Shown piece after piece: positions 34,006-40,846 of a stretch of 40,846 bases of DNA. Origin of the DNA: Acidobacteriaceae bacterium (GTDB taxonomy: Bacteria; Acidobacteriota; Terriglobia; Terriglobales; Acidobacteriaceae). How positions within the stretch are numbered: position 1 is the first letter of the stretch; the number at the start of each line of letters is the position of its first letter. The DNA is taken from contig PLWX01000117.1 of NCBI GenBank assembly GCA_003151155.1, positions 39,654-80,499 of the forward strand. Reading direction: 5' to 3'. The notes beneath the pieces are model-generated. The model saw nothing but the letters and a program-made list of their open reading frames with translations, did not search any database and was not told where the DNA came from. The position numbers and the translations under genes are program-made.

Positions 34006-34029
34006 CCTTGGATAGCAAACCGATGTCGC

Positions 34030-34890
34030 TCAGCGCTTCAGCGCCCAGAACAACACCGCTCCGCCCACGATGATGCGATAGATCGCAAACGGTACGAAGC
34101 CGCGGGTGCGCACATAGCTCATGAACCAGGCGACCACGGCGTACGCAACCACGAAGCTCACCACGAAACCGATCGCCAGCGCGATCCACCCCTGGGTGTC
34201 CATCTGCACCACGCCCAGCGCAGCCCCGGCGGCATCCTTGTGCCGCAAAGTTTTCAGCAAGTCATAACAGGTCGCGACGATCATCGTCGGGATCGAAAGG
34301 AAAAACGAAAATTCAAGCGCGGAAGCTCGCGTCATCCCCGCAAGCTGTCCGGCAGCAATCGTTGACATCGAGCGCGACGTTCCCGGGAACACCGCCGACA
34401 ACACCTGGCACAGTCCGATCCATACCGCCTGCCCCAGTGACATCTTGTCCATGTCGTCGGTCTTGCCCTTGCTCGCAAACACCGCATCGACGATCCACAT
34501 CACGATGCCGCCGATGAGCAGTGCTGTGCCCATGATCACCAGGCTCTCAAGATGCTTGCCGATCACTTTCGTCAGCAGGAAGGCGGGTATCGCGGTGCAG
34601 AGAAAGGCGATGAACGTCAACGTCAGCGGATGCGTCAGTGCCGTGTGGTTGCGGTTCTTCCCCTGCGGGAAGGTTGCGAAGAATTCAGCAATGCGTTTGC
34701 GGAAATAAATCGGCAGGCAGAGGATGGCGCCCAATTGGATGAAGATCGAAAACATCTTCCAATATCCGTCGCCGAGGTCGATGTGCAGCAACGCTTCGCA
34801 GATGCGCAGATGCGCCGTCGAACTGACGGGCAAGAATTCGGTAAGACCTTCGACAACGCCAAGCAGGGCAGCAAGCAGGTACGTATTCAA
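34030..34890 (-). CDS. uppP: Undecaprenyl-diphosphatase (BacA/UppP)
   Basis: Recycles the undecaprenyl carrier lipid at the cytoplasmic membrane by removing one phosphate of the diphosphate, which feeds peptidoglycan and polysaccharide export. The 286-aa protein has about eight membrane spans. Its signature motifs are EGLTEFLPVSSTAHL near the N-terminus and PGTSRSMSTI, which carry the catalytic glutamates, serine and arginine. The start is TTG at 34888-34890 with GGAGG five bases upstream; the ATG four bases earlier is in another frame. It stands alone on its strand with a terminator after it. Increased dosage confers bacitracin tolerance in other bacteria. Confidence 0.96.
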   Translation of the reverse strand: MNTYLLAALLGVVEGLTEFLPVSSTAHLRICEALLHIDLGDGYWKMFSIFIQLGAILCLPIYFRKRIAEFFATFPQGKNRNHTALTHPLTLTFIAFLCTAIPAFLLTKVIGKHLESLVIMGTALLIGGIVMWIVDAVFASKGKTDDMDKMSLGQAVWIGLCQVLSAVFPGTSRSMSTIAAGQLAGMTRASALEFSFFLSIPTMIVATCYDLLKTLRHKDAAGAALGVVQMDTQGWIALAIGFVVSFVVAYAVVAWFMSYVRTRGFVPFAIYRIIVGGAVLFWALKR

Positions 34891-34996
34891 TCATCCTCCA
34901 GGAAAACACGCGCAACAGGATTCAGCGGCAAGCGCAAAAACGCACCTCATTCATCGACGAGCAACGGAATGCCTTCAGGATAAACGAGAGAGGTGC

Positions 34997-35947
34997 TTAA
35001 TCGTAGTTTGTTCCGTAGACCGGAATACTATTCTGCACCATGTAAACCAACCGAAGGGCGCGCATCGACCAGTCGGAGTTGGGCGCCTGTTGCACCACCC
35101 GTTGCGCAAGCGCGATCGCGCGACGACCGGCATCGGCCGATTTATCCGGCTTGTCCTCGGTGCGATAGATGTCGACGAGCGCCGCGTAGCGATAGGCCGA
35201 ATCATAGGACGCCTCGGCCACCGCCGGAGAGTTGGGATATTCCTGCGCGTATTTTTCGTAGAGCTCCGCTTCTTTCAGCGGACACTTCGATTGCCCCAGC
35301 CAGTCGCCGCAGATCTTATTGTCGATGAAGTGAAACGCTGCCAGGTCTGACCACTTAGTGTGTGGGAACTTTTTGATCACCAGGCGCATGTTCTGCTCAT
35401 CGATCTGTGCCCGCAAATTCGGATCGTCCGATTTCGAAGACGGCCGCGTGGCAGCATCCGCCTTTTCCAGTTGCCATTGAATATCCGCCGAACGATAGAG
35501 CGCCTCGCCGGCGATTGGCGAAGCAGGGAAGAGATCGTAAATCCGGTAATACAACCGGCGCGCGTCCGCGGCAGCGCCCTTGCGCCCATGGCTGCGGCTG
35601 GCCTCGCTCTCTGAGTCGATCGCTTCGCCGAACAGCAACTTGTCACCATCCGGTGTGGACTGGGTGATCACATTGCGGGTCAGCATCCATCCGGAAATGT
35701 CGCGCGAGGTTTCGAGGTCGGGATTTACGTCGACGGTAGCAAGTACATGGATATATTTTCCGCTGCGCTCGAGGATCGCAACCTCGCGTCCGCGGGTAAA
35801 GTTCACCAGCTTCTGCGAATTGCTGTCGGGAGAAATGTAGATTTGTCCTTCGCGGATGGTCGCGCCATGCTCCGCGGCGAAGAGACTGGAGGCACTAAGG
35901 AACATGAATAGTACTAGGCTTCGCACCACGGACTGCGTTTCGAACAT
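34997..35947 (-). CDS. Exported SH3-like/TPR-like protein, 316 aa
   Basis: I start at the ATG at 35945-35947: it opens a signal peptide (SVVRSLVLFMFLSASSLFA) and has GAGGAG 11 bases upstream. Residues about 25-95 look like a small SH3-like beta barrel (GATIREGQIYISPDSNSQKLVNF, VAILERSGKYIHVLA, ISGWML). The rest is helical with several TPR-like pairs (YYRIYDLFPASPIAGEALYRSADIQWQLEKA, YEKYAQEYPNSPAVAEASYDSAYRYAA), resembling outer-membrane assembly lipoprotein YfiO/BamD repeats. A periplasmic scaffold is a reasonable reading. It lies 31 bp after the threonine deaminase gene on the same strand. Confidence 0.68.
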   Translation of the reverse strand: MFETQSVVRSLVLFMFLSASSLFAAEHGATIREGQIYISPDSNSQKLVNFTRGREVAILERSGKYIHVLATVDVNPDLETSRDISGWMLTRNVITQSTPDGDKLLFGEAIDSESEASRSHGRKGAAADARRLYYRIYDLFPASPIAGEALYRSADIQWQLEKADAATRPSSKSDDPNLRAQIDEQNMRLVIKKFPHTKWSDLAAFHFIDNKICGDWLGQSKCPLKEAELYEKYAQEYPNSPAVAEASYDSAYRYAALVDIYRTEDKPDKSADAGRRAIALAQRVVQQAPNSDWSMRALRLVYMVQNSIPVYGTNYD

Positions 35948-35978
35948 TCGGGACGTCACTCCTCGGGCTGCGATGAGG

Positions 35979-36986
35979 TCACCCTGCTTTGAGCTCGGAT
36001 TGCGCATCGTTCTCGGTCATGATTTCAGCCAGCAATGCGGGCTCGACGTTGCCGCCACTCAAAATCGCGACTACATTACGGCCTCGCGGAAGCTTGGCTT
36101 CGTGGAAGAGATAGGCAGCAAACGTCACCGCGCCGCTAGGCTCGGCCACCAGGCGCATCTCGCTCATCATCCGCCGCATTGCTTCCCGGATTTCGTCTTC
36201 TTCCACCGTGACGATGTCATCCACGTACTGGCGAATCATCTCGAAGTTGAGGTGGCCAATCGCTTGCGTCCGAAGCCCATCGGCTAATGTGCCGGATACG
36301 CGCTCCGGCGGTAGCGTCACGATCTCGCCGGACCGCAGGCTTTGTTGCGCGTCGTTGGCCAGCGCTGGTTCTACTCCGATGATCTTGGCCTTGCTGCCGC
36401 TCATCTTCAGTGCCGCCGAAATTCCGCTGATCAATCCGCCGCCACCCACCGGGACGAGCACTACGTCGACCTCAGGAAGATCCTCGAGGATCTCCAGTCC
36501 GATGGTGCCCTGGCCGCTGATAATCTGTTCGTCGTCGTAAGGAGGAACGATGGAGTATTCATGCTCGCGGGCTAGTTCTTCGGCCTTGATCCGTCGCTCG
36601 GAACTGGCAGCACCGACCATCACGACGTCTGCGCCGAGAGCTTTCGTGGCGTCTACCTTGATCTTCGGAGCATTGCGCGGCATCACGATGCAGGCTTTCA
36701 CGCCCATCGCTCGCGCGGCAAACGCCACACCCTGTGCGTGATTGCCGCTGGAATAGGTGATCACTCCTCTTTGACGCGCAGCTTCGGAAAGGGTTGCGAT
36801 CTTGTTATACGCCCCGCGCAGCTTGAACGAGCCGATGGGCTGCAGCGATTCGGGCTTAAGGCGCAATACCCGGTCGTGCGACTTGGCCGGCGCGTGGTGA
36901 GGCGGGAAGTAAGGCACGAGTGGTGTTCGTACAGCAACTCCTAGGAGTCGCTCCTGGGCTTGGCGGAAAGAGTCGAGCGAATACAT
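35979..36986 (-). CDS. Threonine/serine dehydratase (PLP), catabolic type
   Basis: A 335-aa fold-type II PLP enzyme. Lys55 in PIGSFKLRGAYN is the PLP lysine. SSGNHAQGVA is the asparagine loop, PVGGGGLISGIS the glycine-rich phosphate loop, and LSGGN the C-terminal ligand. It deaminates threonine to 2-oxobutyrate or serine to pyruvate. It lacks the C-terminal ACT-like regulatory domain of biosynthetic IlvA, so it is of the TdcB size; a serine/threonine racemase activity is possible, as in eukaryotic relatives. AGGAG sits before the ATG at 36986. It lies 27 bp after the GT4 gene. Confidence 0.9.
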   Translation of the reverse strand: MYSLDSFRQAQERLLGVAVRTPLVPYFPPHHAPAKSHDRVLRLKPESLQPIGSFKLRGAYNKIATLSEAARQRGVITYSSGNHAQGVAFAARAMGVKACIVMPRNAPKIKVDATKALGADVVMVGAASSERRIKAEELAREHEYSIVPPYDDEQIISGQGTIGLEILEDLPEVDVVLVPVGGGGLISGISAALKMSGSKAKIIGVEPALANDAQQSLRSGEIVTLPPERVSGTLADGLRTQAIGHLNFEMIRQYVDDIVTVEEDEIREAMRRMMSEMRLVAEPSGAVTFAAYLFHEAKLPRGRNVVAILSGGNVEPALLAEIMTENDAQSELKAG

Positions 36987-37013
36987 CGGGGCTCCTGCTT
37001 TGATGTTACACCG

Positions 37014-38069
37014 TCAGGCGGCTTCGCCTTTTGACCGTCCAAGCACGCGCTGGTAAAGCATTGCATAGTCGTCAGCCATGCGAATCGCCGAGAAATGTTG
37101 CTCCACGTGGGCTCGGCAGGTTTCTGGATCGATGGCTTCAAGGCGAGAGACAGCCGCTACCAGGTCGTCCAGAGTCTCAACAACATAGCCGGTGTCGCCG
37201 TCGGATACCACTTCGGGCAAAGCGCCCCGTCGAAAGGCCAGGACCGGGGTGCCGCAGGCCATAGCCTCCATCGCCACCAGCGAACTGGTCTCGTCGACAA
37301 GGCTGGGAACGAGCAGGGCCGAAGCATTGGCAAGTAATTCGACCTTGTGTTCGAAAGAAGGTGAGTCGATGAATTGAATCGGACCGCCGAGGTGCGAATC
37401 GATCTCGCGAGCGAAATACTCCTGGTGATAGCTGAACGGGTAAACCTGCCCCGCGAGGATCAATCGGCGCCCGGTGCGCTGTGCGACTTTGAACGCGAGG
37501 TGCGGCGCCTTTTCTTCGCATATCCGTCCGAGCCACAGCAGGTAGTCGTCTTTGGCTGTGCGCAGCGGGAAGCGCTCGAGCGCGATGCCGTTGGCGACCC
37601 ATCCGGCGAGGGGCGGGATTTCCGCAAAGCTATGAGCTTGTGCTGCGGAGACGCAATTGAGTTTGACGTTAACCGCGAGGGCGTTCCAATTTACGTCGGG
37701 ATAAAAACTTCGCGGCAGGTGCAACGTGGCGAGCAGCGGAACAGATAGGTTGTCAACGCTGCCGAAAAAGCTGCCACTCATGTCATGGATGAGATCGAAT
37801 GTTTCACGTTCCAGCAGATTGAGAATGGCTTCTCGATGTTCGCGGTTGCGATCCTCGAAGGTGTCGGCTCGCCGCGGAGCATCTCCGGTCACGAAGAGTC
37901 GTCCACTTACCGACGAACCGGCACAGGTCGCAATCGTCGTTTGGTGTCCACGACGGTGCATCTCGCGCTCCAGCGTCCACAGCATCTGTTCTGCCCCACC
38001 GGCACTCGCGTCGCTCACCGGCAACAATGGGTAAGCGATATAGAGAATGCGGAGAGGCGAATTGGTCAA
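37014..38069 (-). CDS. Glycosyltransferase family 4 (GT-B)
   Basis: A 351-aa GT-B enzyme of the GT4 type. The N-terminal half opens with LRILYIAYPLLPVSDASAGGAEQMLWTLE, and the C-terminal half has LLWLGRICEEKAP, the donor-binding region LVPSLVDETSSLVAMEAMACGTPVLAF and GDTGYVV. The ExFGxxxxEAM-type region holds the UDP/GDP-sugar phosphate site. The start is TTG, which overlaps the PIG-L stop as TTGA, with GGGAG upstream, so translation is coupled. It acts in the cytoplasm or at the membrane face; donor and acceptor are unknown. The coupled deacetylase suggests they act on the same amino-sugar conjugate. Confidence 0.88.
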   Translation of the reverse strand: MTNSPLRILYIAYPLLPVSDASAGGAEQMLWTLEREMHRRGHQTTIATCAGSSVSGRLFVTGDAPRRADTFEDRNREHREAILNLLERETFDLIHDMSGSFFGSVDNLSVPLLATLHLPRSFYPDVNWNALAVNVKLNCVSAAQAHSFAEIPPLAGWVANGIALERFPLRTAKDDYLLWLGRICEEKAPHLAFKVAQRTGRRLILAGQVYPFSYHQEYFAREIDSHLGGPIQFIDSPSFEHKVELLANASALLVPSLVDETSSLVAMEAMACGTPVLAFRRGALPEVVSDGDTGYVVETLDDLVAAVSRLEAIDPETCRAHVEQHFSAIRMADDYAMLYQRVLGRSKGEAA

Positions 38070-38854
38070 CGTGCACTCCCGGCGCGCTGGTTGGCGTGCA
38101 GGAATTCCTGGAACTTGTCAGCGACCTCTTGCCCTTTGATCGGCCATTGCCATGCTTCGTAGTTCAACTGGCCGGAATGCGGAAGACGGCTGTAATCGTA
38201 CTTGGCCATGGGTCGAAACTTCTCACGTTCGTTCTTTTCGAACATCGACACCGTCAGTTTCTGGGAGGCGTAGGCTTCGGCCATCGCCAGCTTACGGCGG
38301 AATTCTTCGGGCGTCGGCACGAGTTCGATTTCGGTACCGTTGGTGGAATGGAATTCCTGGAGCAGTATGTTGTCATCCCCGCGGCGGAAATACAGTGGCG
38401 CTTCCCATACCGGCAACTGGAATTCATCAGCAACCTGCCGTCCAAGAAAGTTGCAGGAATCATGATCCGGATGTCCGCCTTCGTAAGCCAGGGTAAGAAT
38501 CGCTTCGGGCCTGCGTTCCGCAACCACCTTGCGCAGCGCTTCCATGGCGACAGGAAGCTGACGAAAGAGGTGCTGGTCCACGAACTGACGGCCTCCGGAG
38601 TCGGCGAGCCAATGCATGTCGCACACGCCAATCGCTTTCAGAGCGGCCTGCGCCTCGCGGCGTCGAAGGGCAACGTAGTTTTCACGAGATCCATACTTGC
38701 CCCAGAAGAATTCGTCCTGTGGACCACCGTCGGTAGCGTAAACGACCATCGGCTCGCGCATGCGTTGCAGGAGTGCGCCGCAGGAAATCGATTCGTCATC
38801 GGGATGTGCGACCAGCACGAGCGTCCGGCCGAGCAGGGGAGCCAGGGGATCCAT
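38066..38854 (-). CDS. PIG-L/LmbE-type deacetylase
   Basis: A 262-aa zinc-dependent N-deacetylase. The zinc site is AHPDDES near residues 16-22, with the partner motif GGHPDHDSCN about 120 residues later. Family members remove acetyl from GlcNAc conjugates (GPI, mycothiol, bacillithiol, teicoplanin). Coupled to a GT4 gene by a 4-bp overlap, it probably acts on a sugar conjugate made or used by that enzyme. It is the first gene of the minus-strand run deacetylase, GT4, threonine deaminase, SH3/TPR protein. The ATG is followed by MDPLAPLLGRTLVLVAHPDDE, the expected start. Confidence 0.9.
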   Translation of the reverse strand: MDPLAPLLGRTLVLVAHPDDESISCGALLQRMREPMVVYATDGGPQDEFFWGKYGSRENYVALRRREAQAALKAIGVCDMHWLADSGGRQFVDQHLFRQLPVAMEALRKVVAERRPEAILTLAYEGGHPDHDSCNFLGRQVADEFQLPVWEAPLYFRRGDDNILLQEFHSTNGTEIELVPTPEEFRRKLAMAEAYASQKLTVSMFEKNEREKFRPMAKYDYSRLPHSGQLNYEAWQWPIKGQEVADKFQEFLHANQRAGSAR

Positions 38855-38896
38855 AGTTATTTTCTAGGATGCAAGTTTAAGCCCGGAAGTTAAGTT

Positions 38897-38925
38897 TTGG
38901 GGCCAACGAAGCGGACAGGTATACT
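38897..38925 (+). promoter_or_regulatory. Candidate promoter for leaderless dapD
   Basis: TTGGGG (38897-38902), 17 bp, TATACT (38920-38925). Transcription would start about 7 bases after the -10, at or next to the ATG at 38933. No ribosome site lies between, consistent with a leaderless transcript. Confidence 0.5.
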
Positions 38926-38932
38926 CGCGGCG

Positions 38933-39769
38933 ATGCATCCATTACAGCAGGAGATTGAGCGCCTCTATGGATTGGGCGCACAGGCCGCACAGGAGCCGGG
39001 CGCGCGAGAGACCTTCATCCGCCTTCGCGAGGCTTTGGCGCGCGGGGAAGTACGTTCGGCGGAGAAGCGCGATGGGCGCTGGCTGGCGAATACCTGGGTG
39101 AAACAGGGAATCCTGCTGGGTTTTCGTCTCGGAGAGCTGGCCGCGATGGAATCGTGCGGCTCATTTTCTTTCGTCGATAAAGATACCTATCCGGTGCGGC
39201 ATTTTTCTCCCGAACAGCGGGTTCGCGTAGTACCTGGAGGTTCGACGGTACGTGAAGGCGCGTACCTCGCGCCATCGGTGGTCTGCATGCCGCCTATGTA
39301 CGTCAATGTTGGCGCCTATGTTGACGAAGGCACGATGATCGATTCGCACGCATTAGTCGGTTCGTGCGCGCAGGTCGGCAAGCGGGTGCACCTGAGCGCT
39401 GCCGCCCAGATCGGCGGTGTGCTCGAGCCCATTAACGCGAGTCCGGTGGTGATTGAGGACGATGTGCTCGTCGGCGGCAACTGTGGTGTTTACGAAGGAA
39501 CCGTGGTTCACGAGCGCGCGGTGCTCGGGGCAGGCACGATCCTGACGCGTTCGACGCCGCTATTCGACATCGTACGCGAGCAGATTTACCGATCATCGCC
39601 CGAACAGCCGCTGGAAGTTCCGGCAGGCGCCGTGGTCGTGCCAGGATCACGGGCAATCTCGCGAGGCAAGGCGCAAGAATGGGGATTGTCGCTTTATGCG
39701 CCGGTGATCGTGAAATATCGCGACGAAAAGACCGACAGGGGAGTGGAGCTGGAAGATCTGTTGCGGTAA
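38933..39769 (+). CDS. dapD: Tetrahydrodipicolinate N-succinyltransferase
   Basis: Transfers succinyl from succinyl-CoA to tetrahydrodipicolinate in the lysine/diaminopimelate pathway, which also feeds peptidoglycan. The 278-aa protein has the DapD N-terminal helical domain, then a left-handed beta helix of hexapeptide repeats from about residue 105 ([40 protein letters not shown]) to residue 215. The C-terminal segment has the [12 protein letters not shown] element. The start is ATG 38933, at which family similarity begins; the frame runs 12 codons further up. No ribosome site precedes it. A symporter gene begins 10 bp after its stop. Confidence 0.93.
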   Translation: MHPLQQEIERLYGLGAQAAQEPGARETFIRLREALARGEVRSAEKRDGRWLANTWVKQGILLGFRLGELAAMESCGSFSFVDKDTYPVRHFSPEQRVRVVPGGSTVREGAYLAPSVVCMPPMYVNVGAYVDEGTMIDSHALVGSCAQVGKRVHLSAAAQIGGVLEPINASPVVIEDDVLVGGNCGVYEGTVVHERAVLGAGTILTRSTPLFDIVREQIYRSSPEQPLEVPAGAVVVPGSRAISRGKAQEWGLSLYAPVIVKYRDEKTDRGVELEDLLR

Positions 39770-39779
39770 AACCCTGCGC

Positions 39780-40846
39780 ATGAAGCGGAAAACCCTCATC
39801 GTCGCGCTAATCGCTTTTAGCCTCGCAGCCGTGCTGACGGTTGCGGGTCGCTTCGCGTCAATATCGCCGAATGTTTTGATGACGGCGCGGTGGGTGATGG
39901 TCGCGGCCTTGTTGCTGCACGGATGCTTCAAGCGTTCCCTGACCACTTGGATCTTCATTGCGATGATTGTCGGGGCGGTGGCGGGGTACGACTTCCCGCA
40001 AATTGCTGACGATCGCCACCTGAACGTTCGCGTGCTGGCTCTGATTTTTCTTCGTCTGATCAAAACGGTGATTGCGCCGCTGATCTTTGGGACGCTGGTT
40101 GTTGGTATCGCCGGACATAGCGACCTCAAAAGCGTGGGACGCATGGGAGTGAAGGCGATCGTTTATTTTGAGATCGTCACCACGTTGGCGCTCGTGATTG
40201 GTTTGCTAGCGATCAACACCAGCAAGGCGGGCGTGGGCGCGCAGATTCCGACCACGACCACACCGGCCGATCTCTCCGCGCAAAGGCTCAACGCGTCTGA
40301 CACAATCTTGCATGTGTTTCCAGAAAACATCGCAAAATCGATTGCCGATGGCCAAGTATTGCAGGTAGTGGTGTTCAGCGTGATCTTCGGGGTCGCGCTG
40401 GCTGGCGTGCGTGAAGAGCGGCGGCGGCCGATGTTGAACTTCTGCGAATCCCTTGCGGAAGTGATGTTCAAGTTCACAAATATCGTGATGCTGTTTGCGC
40501 CCATCGGCGTAGGAGCAGCTATAGCGTATACGGTCGGGCACACTGGACTCGGCGTGCTGGTGAATCTTGCGAAACTGATCGTCGCGCTTTATGTGGCTCT
40601 CGTTATCTTCCTGGTCGCTGTACTTCTCCCGATACTGGCGACGTTGAAGGTGCCGCTGAAGCCCTTTCTCAAGGCGATCATCGAGCCAGCGACCATTGCG
40701 TTCGGCACTGCAAGCTCAGAGGCGGCTTTGCCGCGGGCCATGGAATGTATGGAAGCATTCGGTATCCCGCGCAAAGTGGTGGCATTCGTAATGCCGACGG
40801 GATACAGCTTCAATCTTGACGGCAGTACGCTCTATCTTTCGTTGGC
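39780..40846 (+). CDS. Dicarboxylate/amino acid:cation symporter (3' end outside window)
   Basis: The frame is open to the window end (355 codons seen). It is a DAACS-family (GltP/DctA-like) transporter: hydrophobic spans from residue 5 on, then the RLIKTVIAPLIFGTLVVGIA helix, a variable extracellular loop (AINTSKAGVGAQIPTTTT region), and QVVVFSVIFGVAL. The re-entrant loop HP1 is TASSEAALPRAM, corresponding to the SSxxTLP motif. The substrate and ion-binding helix is MPTGYSFNLDGSTLYL. The family co-transports glutamate, aspartate or C4-dicarboxylates with H+ or Na+. The ATG at 39780 lies 10 bp after dapD, so they may be co-transcribed. Confidence 0.92.
   Translation, partial: MKRKTLIVALIAFSLAAVLTVAGRFASISPNVLMTARWVMVAALLLHGCFKRSLTTWIFIAMIVGAVAGYDFPQIADDRHLNVRVLALIFLRLIKTVIAPLIFGTLVVGIAGHSDLKSVGRMGVKAIVYFEIVTTLALVIGLLAINTSKAGVGAQIPTTTTPADLSAQRLNASDTILHVFPENIAKSIADGQVLQVVVFSVIFGVALAGVREERRRPMLNFCESLAEVMFKFTNIVMLFAPIGVGAAIAYTVGHTGLGVLVNLAKLIVALYVALVIFLVAVLLPILATLKVPLKPFLKAIIEPATIAFGTASSEAALPRAMECMEAFGIPRKVVAFVMPTGYSFNLDGSTLYLSL

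Larger units (their letters stand above)
33543..34029. other. Intergenic region with repeats and a terminator
   Basis: No gene is seen in these 487 bases. They hold a REP-like palindromic repeat (33815-33847), an AT-rich repeat (33866-33885), a second AATATTTT module at about 33905-33914, and the terminator of the minus-strand uppP gene (33980-34005). No promoter for either strand is clear. Confidence 0.6.

Noticed and set aside
37014..38854. Bacillithiol pathway (BshA/BshB)
   Set aside because: The deacetylase fits, but the glycosyltransferase N-terminus lacks the usual BshA opening and no bshC is in the window.

Overview
The window reads as a chromosomal segment of an Acidobacteriota (Terriglobia/Koribacter-like) bacterium. 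The pointers are a tandem pair of secreted VWFA proteins of the acidobacterial type, a two-heme c-type cytochrome of the kind common in that phylum, many secreted proteins of unknown function, frequent GTG/TTG starts and a GC-rich sequence with even codon use. The assignment is inference from gene content. I see no rRNA, tRNA, CRISPR array, insertion sequence, phage or conjugative gene.

Layout. 1-4.9 kb: the end of a membrane glycosyltransferase, a DinB-fold protein, and a minus-strand set with an AhpD-like peroxidase whose reading frame is interrupted by a TGA. 5.1-8.1 kb: a Tat-exported DJ-1/YHS fusion, a VOC protein, a small zinc ribbon, an anti-sigma kinase/antagonist pair (RsbW/STAS type) and a small HhH lipoprotein. 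8.2-11.1 kb: a tightly overlapping cell-wall operon (amidase, GerMN protein, glutamate racemase). 11.4-16.3 kb: two VWFA proteins, a secreted HExxH protein and a di-heme cytochrome. 16.4-19.7 kb: a membrane protein with a lone histidine-kinase-like dimerisation segment, then a cysteine/cystathionine synthase and a gamma-lyase/synthase separated by an inserted GxxExxY gene. 19.8-27.1 kb: methyltransferase, CutA, phosphohexomutase, FtsB-like protein, small secreted protein, LysE exporter, FtsK translocase and a second HhH protein. 27.1-30.9 kb: two tandem paralogous exported proteins, YjbQ, two candidate small genes and a TPR protein. 31.1-33.5 kb: a FadR-like TetR regulator and acyl-CoA synthetase with a perfect operator-like palindrome upstream. 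34-40.8 kb: UppP, SH3/TPR protein, threonine deaminase, GT4 glycosyltransferase, PIG-L deacetylase, DapD and the start of a dicarboxylate/amino-acid symporter.

The strongest unusual signal is at 2165-2689 (minus). An AhpD-family protein has TGA exactly where the peroxidatic cysteine of the CxxC motif should be. The frame stays open and family-like for 94 more codons, and a perfect 7-bp hairpin with a GGC loop lies 20 nt after the TGA. I interpret this as a CxxU selenoprotein with a bacterial SECIS element; conventional gene calling would truncate it or call it a pseudogene. Other points for a second look are the kinase-like membrane protein without an ATPase domain, the secreted HExxH protein, the GxxExxY insertion with its 9-bp tandem repeats, the palindromes at 22851 and 30972, a likely leaderless dapD promoter, and AT-rich and REP-like intergenic repeats.
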